NCBI RefSeq assembly: GCF_000281065.1
Contig: NZ_AKKK01000025.1
Coordinates: forward strand, 62,001-126,000
Direction: 5' to 3'
Length of the DNA stretch: 64,000 nt
Origin: Arthrobacter sp. M2012083
GTDB taxonomy: Bacteria > Actinomycetota > Actinomycetes > Actinomycetales > Micrococcaceae
Made by a program: the position numbers and the translations under genes. Shown here one piece after another: positions 17,612 through 26,200 of this stretch (position 1 is the stretch's first letter; the number at the start of each line of letters is the position of its first letter). Below the pieces are notes generated by a model that saw only the letters and a list, made by a program, of their open reading frames with translations, made no database searches and was not told the origin of the DNA.

Positions 17612-19191
17612 AGCGGAATGTTTCCGTGCTTCTTGGTGGGCAGGCTCGCGCGCTTGTCGCGGAGGGCCCGGAGTCCGCGGATGATCTGCAGGCGGGTGTC
17701 CGACGGAGCAATAACTGCGTCGACATAGCCCAGCTGTGCTGCCTGGTAAGGGTTGAGCAGTTCTTCCTCGTAGCCCTGGATGATCTCGGCGCGCTTGGCC
17801 TCCACGTCGCCGCCGGCTTCGGCCACGGCAGCGAGATCGCGACGGTAAAGGATGTTCACTGCCCCCTGGGCGCCCATGACGCCGATCTGCGCAGTGGGCC
17901 AGGCGAGGTTGAGGTCTGCGCCCAACTTCTTGGAGCCCATCACGATGTACGCGCCACCATAGGCCTTGCGGGTGATGACGGTGAGCTTGGGAACTGTTGC
18001 TTCGGCGTAGGCGTACAGGAGCTTGGCTCCACGGCGGATGATGCCTTGGAACTCCTGGTCCTTTCCGGGGAGGAAGCCGGGAACGTCAACCAGCGTGATG
18101 ATCGGGATATTGAAAGCGTCGCAATGGCGGACGAACCGGGCAGCCTTCTCCGAGGCAGAGATATCGAGCGTGCCCGCGAACTGCATGGGCTGGTTGGCCA
18201 CGATGCCGACGGTGTGTCCCTCAACGCGGCCGTAGCCGATCATCACGTTGGGAGCGTAGAGCGACTGCATTTCCAGGAAGTGGGCGTCGTCCACAATCTG
18301 TTCGATGACCTTGCGCATGTCGTATGGCTGGTTGGCGGAATCGGGGATCAGTCCGTCCAGCGCGTGGTCGTCGTCGTTCAGGTCCAGTTCCTGGTCGTGC
18401 TCCACCACGGGGGCCTCGGACAGGTTGTTGGAGGGGAGGAAGTCCAAAAGTTCGCGGACGAATTCAATCGCGTCGGCTTCGTCGGAAGCCAAGTAGGTGG
18501 AGGTGCCGGTGGTGGCGTTGTGCTGCCGCGCGCCACCGAGGGTTTCCATGTCCACGTCCTCACCGGTGACTGTCTTGATGACGTCAGGCCCGGTGATGAA
18601 CATGTGCGACGTCTTGTCCACCATGACCACGTAATCGGTCAATGCGGGCGAGTAGGCGGCGCCGCCAGCGCAGGGGCCCATGATCAGGGAGATCTGGGGG
18701 ACCACGCCGGAAGCGTGGACGTTGTTGCGGAAGATGTCCGCGAACATCGCCAGCGAAGCGACGCCTTCCTGGATTCGTGCGCCGCCGCCGTCGTTGATCC
18801 CGACCACCGGGCAACCGTTGCGGAGGGCGAATTCCTGGACCTTGACGATCTTTTCGCCGTTGACCTGGCTGAGTGAGCCGCCGTAGACGCTGAAGTCCTG
18901 GCTGTAGATGGCGATGAGGCGGCCATCCACGGTTCCATATCCGGAGACCACGCCGTCACCCAGCGGCTTTTTCTTTTCCATGCCGAAAGCGGTGGAGCGG
19001 TGGACTGCGAGGGCGTCGAACTCGACGAACGATCCGGGGTCGACCAAGAGGTCTATGCGTTCGCGGGCGGTGTTCTTGCCGCGAGCGTGCTGCTTTTCGA
19101 TTGCTTCCGGGCCGGAAGGCTGTTCTGCACGGGCCTGGCGGTCGCGGAAGTCGGCAATCTTTCCCGCTGTCGTTGTCAGATCGTGGCTCAT
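17608..19191 (-). CDS. accD5: Acyl-CoA (propionyl/acetyl-CoA) carboxylase beta subunit
   Basis: This 527-residue carboxyltransferase moves CO2 from biotin on the alpha subunit (encoded at 7348) to propionyl- or acetyl-CoA. The two crotonase-like halves are complete. The N-half has [43 protein letters not shown] and [17 protein letters not shown]. The C-half has [25 protein letters not shown] and [20 protein letters not shown]. The ATG at 19191 is chosen over the TTG three bases upstream because GGAGA lies six bases before it. It couples to accE by ATGA. Substrate choice (C2, C3 or C4) cannot be read from the sequence. Confidence 0.93.
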   Translation of the reverse strand: MSHDLTTTAGKIADFRDRQARAEQPSGPEAIEKQHARGKNTARERIDLLVDPGSFVEFDALAVHRSTAFGMEKKKPLGDGVVSGYGTVDGRLIAIYSQDFSVYGGSLSQVNGEKIVKVQEFALRNGCPVVGINDGGGARIQEGVASLAMFADIFRNNVHASGVVPQISLIMGPCAGGAAYSPALTDYVVMVDKTSHMFITGPDVIKTVTGEDVDMETLGGARQHNATTGTSTYLASDEADAIEFVRELLDFLPSNNLSEAPVVEHDQELDLNDDDHALDGLIPDSANQPYDMRKVIEQIVDDAHFLEMQSLYAPNVMIGYGRVEGHTVGIVANQPMQFAGTLDISASEKAARFVRHCDAFNIPIITLVDVPGFLPGKDQEFQGIIRRGAKLLYAYAEATVPKLTVITRKAYGGAYIVMGSKKLGADLNLAWPTAQIGVMGAQGAVNILYRRDLAAVAEAGGDVEAKRAEIIQGYEEELLNPYQAAQLGYVDAVIAPSDTRLQIIRGLRALRDKRASLPTKKHGNIPL

Positions 19192-19322
19192 CAAGTGTCT
19201 CCGGCTCTGTAGCTGATATTCGCTGGCGCAATCCCGGCACGGACAAGTAGCTGACTTAAGTAGCTTCCGTACAAAGAACAGGCCCCGCAGGCCAGTCTAG
19301 TGACGCCTTTGCCGCGAACCGC

Positions 19323-19337
19323 TGTAGAAACCCTACA
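19323..19337. promoter_or_regulatory. TGTAG-N5-CTACA palindrome upstream of accD
   Basis: TGTAG (19323-19327), AAACC, CTACA (19333-19337) lies 132 bases before the accD ATG, in the divergent gap with the SDR gene. It matches the accA3 site in 14 of 15 positions including the asymmetric spacer AACC. Shared arms and spacer in two unlinked promoters argue for a real operator. Confidence 0.6.
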
Positions 19338-19367
19338 ATTTTCCGCGTCCAAGCCAAAGCCACCGCT

Positions 19368-19401
19368 ATGTTACCCGCCAGTAACATGCTTGGGTTAGAG
19401 T
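19368..19401 (+). promoter_or_regulatory. Operator-like palindrome and possible leaderless promoter of the SDR gene
   Basis: ATGTTAC (19368-19374), CCGCCA, GTAACAT (19381-19387) is a perfect 7-6-7 inverted repeat. TAGAGT at 19396-19401 fits a TANNNT -10 box and ends six bases before the SDR ATG, which has no ribosome site. Together this suggests leaderless transcription with a repressor site over the -35 region. Confidence 0.5.
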
Positions 19402-19407
19402 GTCCCC

Positions 19408-20298
19408 ATGACTTCAAGCAACGGCGCTTCCTCCGCCTCAACAGAGGGTCAAACGCAACGCACCAGCCCCTACGTGGCCACCGCTTCGCTCAAGGGCAGG
19501 ACCATCCTTTTGTCCGGCGGCAGCCGTGGCATCGGCCTGGCCATCGCCACCCGTGCGGCGCGCGACGGCGCCAACATTGTGCTCATGGCCAAGACCGGCG
19601 ATCCCCACCCCAAGCTGGAAGGAACGGTTTTTAGCGCAGCAGATCAGTTGGTCGAAGCTGGCGGCCAGGCGCTGCCGCTCGTCGGGGACGTCCGCAATGA
19701 TGACGACGTCGCCGCCGCGGTCGCCGCCGCCGTCGAGCGTTTCGGTGGAATCGACGTCGTGGTTAACAACGCCTCGGCGATCGACCTTTCCCGTACCGAC
19801 GCCGTGGACATGAAGCGCTACGACCTCATGCAGGACATCAATGTCCGGGGCACGTTCCTGCTGTCCAAGCTGGCACTGCCTGCTCTGCGGGAATCCAACC
19901 ACGGCCACATCCTCACCTTGTCTCCGCCCCTCAACCTGGACCCGAAATGGGCCGGAATGCACTTGGCCTACACCATGGCCAAGTACGGGATGAGCCTCAC
20001 CACCTTGGGGCTCGCCGAAGAGTTGAAGGACGACGGCGTCTCGGTCAACTCGCTCTGGCCATGCACCTTGATCGATACGGCCGCGATCCGGAACATGCCC
20101 GGTGGGCAGCAAATCGTGCAGGCGGCCCGCGGACCGGAGATCATGGCCGATGCCGCGCACGCCGTGCTGACCGGTTCGGGTGCCACCGGGAATTTCTATA
20201 CAGACGAAGAAGTGCTGCGCGCTGCCGGCGTTTCGGATTTCACTCCATACAGCCTCGGCGCACCCGAAGACCGCTTGGTGCCGGACATCTTCCTTTAA
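19408..20298 (+). CDS. SDR-family oxidoreductase (HSDL2-like)
   Basis: This 296-residue NAD(P)-dependent dehydrogenase of the short-chain family has the cofactor motif LSGGSRGIGLAIA near residue 35, NNAS near residue 119, and the catalytic YTMAK (Y-x-x-x-K). The catalytic Ser position is within LTLSPPLN. The insertion after strand 2 (AKTGDPHPKLEGTVFSAADQL) and PCTLIDTAAI resemble the N-terminal part of human HSDL2 and its bacterial homologues, which lack the SCP2 domain. Acyl or fatty-alcohol substrates are inferred from this likeness and from the divergent accD. An unstructured Ser/Thr/Gln leader of about 27 residues precedes the fold. Confidence 0.87.
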   Translation: MTSSNGASSASTEGQTQRTSPYVATASLKGRTILLSGGSRGIGLAIATRAARDGANIVLMAKTGDPHPKLEGTVFSAADQLVEAGGQALPLVGDVRNDDDVAAAVAAAVERFGGIDVVVNNASAIDLSRTDAVDMKRYDLMQDINVRGTFLLSKLALPALRESNHGHILTLSPPLNLDPKWAGMHLAYTMAKYGMSLTTLGLAEELKDDGVSVNSLWPCTLIDTAAIRNMPGGQQIVQAARGPEIMADAAHAVLTGSGATGNFYTDEEVLRAAGVSDFTPYSLGAPEDRLVPDIFL

Positions 20299-20365
20299 GG
20301 GGATTCATAGCCGTTTTTCAGCGCAGCCATCATCCGGGGACGTCGCAACTGGATAGGATTCAGCT

Positions 20366-21316
20366 ATGGATGCCGAACAGCCAGAGAGCAGCGAACCCCA
20401 GGTCATGTCCGGAGAGGTCGCGTCCGGGCAGTCCCGTTCCTCTGTGGATCGTAGGGCATTGGACCGTGATGCTCTGCTCCAGCCGGACTTCTTGTCGGCT
20501 ACCGGCATCTCCCAGCTGAAGATTGTCGATTCCACGGGATCCACCAACCAGGACCTCGTGAGGGCCGTGACGGTGGAACCGAAAAAGTGGGCCGACCTTT
20601 CCGTGTTGACCGCCGAACACCAGACGGCGGCGCGCGGACGGCTTGACCGCCACTGGGAATCACCCGAGCGGTCCGCAGTGTCCGTCTCCATGGTGCTGCG
20701 CCCCGTCACGGCAGAAGGCATGCCGGTTCCGACGCAGAGCTACTCCTGGCTTTCGCTGCTGGCCGCGGTCGCTTTGCGGGAAGCCCTGCAGGAAACGGCC
20801 GGCATCACCGCGGAGATCAAATGGCCCAATGACGTGCTGGTTAACGGGCGGAAGGTGGCTGGCATCCTGGCCCAGATGACTCCGCTGGGCGACGGCTCCG
20901 TTCCGGCCGTCATCCTGGGCGTTGGCCTCAACGTGTCCTTGGCCGAGGAGGAACTTCCGGTTCCCACGGCTACGTCGCTTGCCCTGGAAGGGGCCACGAC
21001 GACGGACCGCACTGCGCTGCTGAAGAGCTACCTTTCCCGCTTCGCCAGGTTGTACCGCAGTTTCTGCAACTCGGAGGGGGACCCTGCAGCCGGCTTGGTA
21101 GGTGGCCCGTCGCTGCATAAACGTGTTGAGTCTGCCATGGTGACGTTGGGCCGCGAAGTGCGGGCGCACTTGCCCGGGGACCACGAACTCGTGGGGCACG
21201 CCTCGCGCTTGGATGAGCACGGCTCATTGCTGGTGGTGGATCACGGCGGCAGGGAGCACGTAGTGACAGCCGGGGACGTGGTGCACTTGCGCGCCACAGA
21301 AAGCGGTTATGCGTAA
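20366..21316 (+). CDS. birA: Biotin-[acetyl-CoA-carboxylase] ligase
   Basis: This 316-residue enzyme activates biotin to biotinyl-AMP and attaches it to the carboxylase biotinyl lysine (here AccA3 Lys569). Motifs: STNQDL, the biotinyl-AMP loop ARGRLDRHWESP (a variant of GRGRxxRxW), IKWPNDVLVNGRKVAGIL, and ILGVGLNV. The C-terminal SH3-like domain is present (GREVRAHLPGDHE). There is no N-terminal winged helix, so it is a monofunctional ligase and not the regulator of the shared acc palindrome. An N-terminal tail of about 40 residues is polar. Its stop overlaps the next gene's start by 8 bases. Confidence 0.93.
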   Translation: MDAEQPESSEPQVMSGEVASGQSRSSVDRRALDRDALLQPDFLSATGISQLKIVDSTGSTNQDLVRAVTVEPKKWADLSVLTAEHQTAARGRLDRHWESPERSAVSVSMVLRPVTAEGMPVPTQSYSWLSLLAAVALREALQETAGITAEIKWPNDVLVNGRKVAGILAQMTPLGDGSVPAVILGVGLNVSLAEEELPVPTATSLALEGATTTDRTALLKSYLSRFARLYRSFCNSEGDPAAGLVGGPSLHKRVESAMVTLGREVRAHLPGDHELVGHASRLDEHGSLLVVDHGGREHVVTAGDVVHLRATESGYA

Positions 21317-21902
21317 AGAGCTACTTCCGGGGGAGCAGGTCATCACGATCACGCGCCAACAGGGCCGTTCACTCTTTTTCCCGGTGCTGGCGTTCATCGT
21401 GGTTCCCGCGCTCACGGGTTTTGCTTGTGCCTGGATCGTCAGGGAAAACCCCCAGCGCCTGGCGCCGTTCATCACTGCCGAATGGACGCCCTGGCTCGTA
21501 GGCACTGTAGTTGTGCTCGCGGCGTGGTTCCTCGCCGCGTACAGCATGAGGCGCGTCTTGCGGTGGCGGTCGATCAGGTACATCCTGACGAGCAGGCGTG
21601 TACTTGCCAAGAACGGAATGTTTCGGCGGAGTGATTGGCAGGTGTCGCTGATGGCCGTCCGCAACGTGGGTGTCCAGCAGAACATGATCCAACGGGCATT
21701 GCACTCAGGGAATATATCCTTGGATACCGGGCACTCCGGAATAGCCGTCCTGGCCGATGTTCCCGAAGTCGGGAAGTTCCGGGGATTCATTCTTGACGCG
21801 ATGGACGAACTCCCGCAAGGTGAGGTTTTTGAGGGTGAAGTACTGAGGGATTTTGAAGAATTGCCATGGGAGTTGAGAGAAGGTGGAAGAGATGAGCGTT
21901 GA
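21309..21902 (+). CDS. PH-domain (bPH2/YdbS-like) membrane protein
   Basis: This 197-residue protein starts MRKELLPGEQVITITRQQ. It has two transmembrane segments (about residues 22-45 and 60-82) followed by a bacterial PH-like domain: RWRSIRYILTSRRVLAKNGMF and WQVSLMAVRNVGVQQNMIQRAL. This fits the bPH2 family, small membrane proteins of unknown function that are common in actinobacteria. The start lies inside the end of birA (overlap 21309-21316) and the stop overlaps the cyclase start, so birA, this gene and the cyclase form one transcription unit. Confidence 0.82.
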   Translation: MRKELLPGEQVITITRQQGRSLFFPVLAFIVVPALTGFACAWIVRENPQRLAPFITAEWTPWLVGTVVVLAAWFLAAYSMRRVLRWRSIRYILTSRRVLAKNGMFRRSDWQVSLMAVRNVGVQQNMIQRALHSGNISLDTGHSGIAVLADVPEVGKFRGFILDAMDELPQGEVFEGEVLRDFEELPWELREGGRDER

Positions 21903-23070
21903 GGATCAGCAGTCCGGCGAGGACCTGGACCAGGAGTTCGACGCCGTACCGGAACCTTCCGTGGACGAGGAGACTGAGGTCGGGCCTGCTCCGGCGTCGG
22001 TGCAAACAGGTCCGCCCACTGGTGTGATGTCCGCGGAGCGCCTGGCTATTAAAGCGCTTGAGGCGAAACTCCTGGGCGGAGAACGCAAGCTCCGGCGTCG
22101 TGAAGTTGCTGCCGGTGCGGGCGTGTCCATCCTTTCGGCACGCAAGATCTGGCGCGCACTGGGATTCCCTAACTTTGGGGACGAGGACGTCGCGTTCACT
22201 GAACGCGACCAAGCTGCCCTGTCCAGGATCCTGGACTTGGTCCGTGCAGGACTCCTGACAGAGGACGCCGCGATCTCCGTTACCCGGTCCATCGGCCAAA
22301 TGACGGACCGCATGGTGGTGTGGCAAATCGAAGCCTTGGTGGAGGACATGGTTTCCGAACAGGGAATCCCTGATGCCGTGGCCCGCAAGCAGTTGGTAGG
22401 GCAACTGCCTGCCTTGGTTGATTCGCTCGAAGAGATCCTGGTGTACTCCTACCGCCGCCAGCTCAACGCCGGCGTTCAGCGGCTTGCCGTTCGGGCGGAG
22501 GCCGGGTTGCAGGCCAGCGAGGAGGGCCGCGAGGGCGACGAAGACGATTCGCCGTTGCCCTTGGCCCGTGCCGTGGGATTCGCTGACCTTGTCTCTTACA
22601 CCAGCCTGTCGCGCCGCATGAACGAGAAAACGCTCGCCCAGCTGGTGCAGCGCTTTGAGAACAAATGCGCCGAGATCATTTCCGTCGGTGGCGGGCGACT
22701 GGTCAAGACCGTGGGTGACGAAGTCCTGTACATCGCTGAAACCCCGGCCGCCGGAGCCGAGATTTCCTTGGCGTTGGCGCAAGCCTTCACGGAGGACGAG
22801 ATCCTGCCGCAGTGCCGTGTATCCATGGTGTGGGGCCGCATTCTTTCCAGGCTCGGCGATATCTACGGGCCCACCGTCAACCTTGCCGCACGGCTGACCA
22901 CCCTGGCGCAGCCCGGGACTGTCCTTGTGGACGCCATGACCGCCGCTGCCCTTGGACAGGACGACCGCTTTGTCCTGATTCCCCAGAAGTCGGAGAACGT
23001 CCGTGGTTTCGGCGAGATCCATCCCGTGATGCTCGCCCGCGGACGAGGCAAGGGTTTGGTGCTCGACTAA
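21892..23070 (+). CDS. Class III adenylate cyclase with N-terminal regulatory domain (Rv1264-like)
   Basis: This 392-residue soluble cyclase makes cAMP from ATP. Residues about 45-215 form a helical regulatory domain resembling the autoinhibitory, pH-responsive domain of Mycobacterium Rv1264 (LRRREVAAGAGVSILSARKIWRALGF). The catalytic domain follows. Metal-binding Asp232 (GFADLVSYT) and Asp276 (VGDEVLY), substrate-specifying Lys272 and Asp323, and transition-state residues Asn330 and Arg334 (GDIYGPTVNLAARL) are all present. It should therefore be active as an adenylate rather than guanylate cyclase. The acidic first 45 residues look disordered. ATG 21892 has GGTGGAAGAG before it and overlaps the preceding stop. 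Confidence 0.88.
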   Translation: MSVEDQQSGEDLDQEFDAVPEPSVDEETEVGPAPASVQTGPPTGVMSAERLAIKALEAKLLGGERKLRRREVAAGAGVSILSARKIWRALGFPNFGDEDVAFTERDQAALSRILDLVRAGLLTEDAAISVTRSIGQMTDRMVVWQIEALVEDMVSEQGIPDAVARKQLVGQLPALVDSLEEILVYSYRRQLNAGVQRLAVRAEAGLQASEEGREGDEDDSPLPLARAVGFADLVSYTSLSRRMNEKTLAQLVQRFENKCAEIISVGGGRLVKTVGDEVLYIAETPAAGAEISLALAQAFTEDEILPQCRVSMVWGRILSRLGDIYGPTVNLAARLTTLAQPGTVLVDAMTAAALGQDDRFVLIPQKSENVRGFGEIHPVMLARGRGKGLVLD

Positions 23071-23109
23071 GCCACTGCCAACTGTGCCCTCTGAGAACTA
23101 CGTCACGAC

Positions 23110-23143
23110 TTAGCAAAACGATGGATTAACCCGGTAGTCTTAG
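23110..23143 (+). promoter_or_regulatory. Putative promoter of the first giant surface-protein gene
   Basis: TAGTCT (23135-23140) fits a TANNNT -10 box, with TTAGCA (23110-23115) as a weak -35 at 19 bases. The nine bases TAGTCTTAG (23135-23143) recur exactly at 29479-29487 before the second giant gene. The 147-base gap 23071-23217 holds nothing else recognisable. Confidence 0.4.
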
Positions 23144-23217
23144 CGGTGTTTGTGTCGTGGATGGCCGAAGGTTCGGTGCCGGCTGCCTAGTGCTGGCTAA
23201 CGTGTGGGGGAATGTGG

Positions 23218-26200
23218 ATGGCTCTGCCTGACGGGTCCGGGAACCGCCGTGCCAAGAATCGCCGGCGGAAGGTCATCGCGGCAACCGCATTTTCTGTTGC
23301 TGCTGCAGTCCTGGTGACCGGCGCGATCCTCTACCCGGGCTTCAGAACCACCGAAGTTGACCTCAATGATGGCGGCGTCTGGGTGGTCAGCAAGTCCAAG
23401 AATGCCGCTGGACGGCTCAACTACCCTTCCAAGTCCTTGGACGGTGCCGTGACACCGGCCAGCAAGGACTTCGATATCCTCCAGCAAGCCGGTGACGTCT
23501 TCATAGATGACTCCGATGGCGCCACTATCAACCCGGTCAGCGCGGCGAACATGCGGCTGGGCGGAGACCAGAAGCTACCTGGCTCTGCTGATGTAAGTTT
23601 TGGCCACAAAGTGCTGGCTGTCACCGACCCTTCAAAGGGTAAGGTCTGGGCACTGTCGCCCGGCTCAGTGGGCGGCTTCAGCGATGAGTCAGAGCCACTG
23701 TTCGAGCAATCGCCCGGAATTGTTTCGGTGGTGGGTACGGACGACACCATTCACACCGTGGATCCGGAGTCCGGCAGCGTGACCGCCACCAAGGTGGACG
23801 CCAACGGCAGGTCAGTGGATTCGCAGGCCCGCAAGGATGATGCACTCAAGGGCGCAGGAGACCTGCAACTCACCGCAGTGGGTGACAGGGCCGTGGTCCT
23901 CAATGAAGCTACCGGAAACATTGTTCTCCCGGGCGGGGCAACCGTTCACCTGGATGACGCCCGCGATGCAAAGCTCCAGCAAAGCGGACCAGCCGCGGAT
24001 TTCGTGGCCATCGCCACCACCAAAGCGCTCCTGCTTCAGCCGTTGGACGGTGGGACAGCCAAAACCGTCCGGCTCGACGGCGAAGGCATTCCCGCGGCCC
24101 CCGTGCAGTTGGGCACCTGCACTTACGGAGCATGGTCCGGTGCCAACAAGTACATCCGCGAATGCAGCAGCGAAGCTGACAACCGCCGCGCCGACGTTCC
24201 CAAGGCGAGTGCGTCGCCGTCGTACGTTTTCCGGGTCAACCGCGACCTCGTGGTCCTGAACGACGTCAATTCCGGCAACGTGTGGATGGTCAACCAGAAC
24301 ATGCAGTTGGTCAATAACTGGGACGACGTCATCCCGCCCCAGCAAACATCGGACGACGCCGACAAGGACTCCGCTGACGAAGTCCAGCAGACGGTCCTTC
24401 CGGACCGAAGCAAACCGAACACCCCGCCCGTGGCCAAGCCGGACGCCTTTGGCGTGCGCGCCGGGAAGACGACCCTCCTGCCGGTTTTGGACAACGACGC
24501 CGATTCCGACGGCGATGTCCTCACGGTCTCCGCTGACCAGGCCGTGAGGTCGGGGGCGTTGGCGCCCGTCTACGGCGGGACGGGTTTCCAGATTTCCGTC
24601 CCTGCGGAGCAATCCGGCACTGAGACTTTCAAGTACTCCGTGGACGATGGCCGTGGCGGTACCGGGGCAGCGAACGTTGACCTTCGGATAGTCCCTCCCG
24701 GCGAGAACAATGCACCCCAGCAGAAGCCCAACAGGAACAATGCCCTGGTGGTGCAATCCGGAAAGATCGCCAACCAGTACATCCTCAGTGACTGGATAGA
24801 TCCCGACGGTGATGACATCTTCGCGGTGGCTGCCGGCAGCAGCGACCCCGCCGACCAAGTGCGCATCAGGCCGGACGGACTGCTGACGTTCCAGGATTCC
24901 GGAGCCGGGCCCGGCAAGAAGACCATTTCCGTGACGATCTCCGACGGCACCCTGACCACAGAGGGGCGCATCAGTGTGGATGTTCGGGCTCCGGGCGCTC
25001 TGCCTCCGATCGCCAACGCCGATCACGTGGTGGCTGTGGCAGGCCAGGACACGGTGATCGCCCCGCTCAAAAACGATACTGATCCGCAAGGCGGGACTCT
25101 CCGGCTGGCACAGGCCCAGCCGGACGAACAGGCCACCGCCGTCATAGGTCCTGACCAGCAGACGTTTACCTTCAACTCCACGACTGTGGGCCCGCACTAC
25201 GTCACCTATATGGTCACCAACGGCCCGGCAAGTGCCCAGCAGTTGGTGCGTGTCGACGTAGTGTCCGGCAATAATGACGGCGCCCCCGTCGCGGTTCGCG
25301 ACATCGCGCTTCTGCCCAGCGGCGGCAGCACCGTGGTGGACGTGCTGGGCAATGACTCGGACCCGGCCGGCGGTGTACTGGTTGTCCAATCGGTCACTGC
25401 GGAGGACGGCCTGCCGGTCACGGTGGCGGTCCTGGACCATTCGGTGGTCAAGGTCACCGACATCCACGCGACCGGACAATTGTCCCTGAAGTACACGATT
25501 TCGAACGGTAAGGCGTCGGCCACGGGAGACATCTCAGTGCAGGTGGTGCCGGCGCCGAGCAAGCTGCAGGCTCCGCAGGCCAAACCCGACGAAGTGTCGG
25601 TTCGCGTCGGCGACGTTGTGACCATCCCTGTCCTGGAGAACGATTCGGACCCCAACGGCGGAGAGCTCACCCTTGATCCCGCACTGGCGCAACAGCCCGA
25701 CGCAGCGGATGGCAGGACCTTCATCGCGGGCAATTTCCTGCGCTTCATCGCAGGCGAGGTTCCCAAGACCGTCTATGCCATTTATAAGGTAAGCAACGCG
25801 TCAGGCCAGATCGATTCGCAGCAAGTCACTATCCGTATCCGGGCCAGGGACGACGCCACGAACTCCCGCCCCGAGCCGCGAAACCTGACCGCACGTGTGG
25901 TGGCGGGCATGACCGTCAAGATCCCCGTACCGTTGGACGGCATTGATGCCGACGGCGACTCGGTGCAGCTCATTGGCGTCGACAAAGCGCCCGCACTTGG
26001 CACAGCCGTGGTGCGGGATGGCTACATGGAATTCACTGCCGCCGCCAATTCTGCCGGGACTGACACGTTCAGCTATCGCGTTCGAGACCGCATTGGAGCC
26101 GAAAACACCGGCACCGTGATTGTGGGAATCGCACCGGCGGAGGCGAACAACCAGAAACCCATTGCCGTAGACGATGCAATTGATGTCCGGCCAGGTCGTC

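Noticed and set aside
17566-18876. Plus-strand open frame of 436 codons across accD.
   Set aside because: Antisense to accD, whose carboxyltransferase motifs are complete; Val/His/Asp-rich without domain features.
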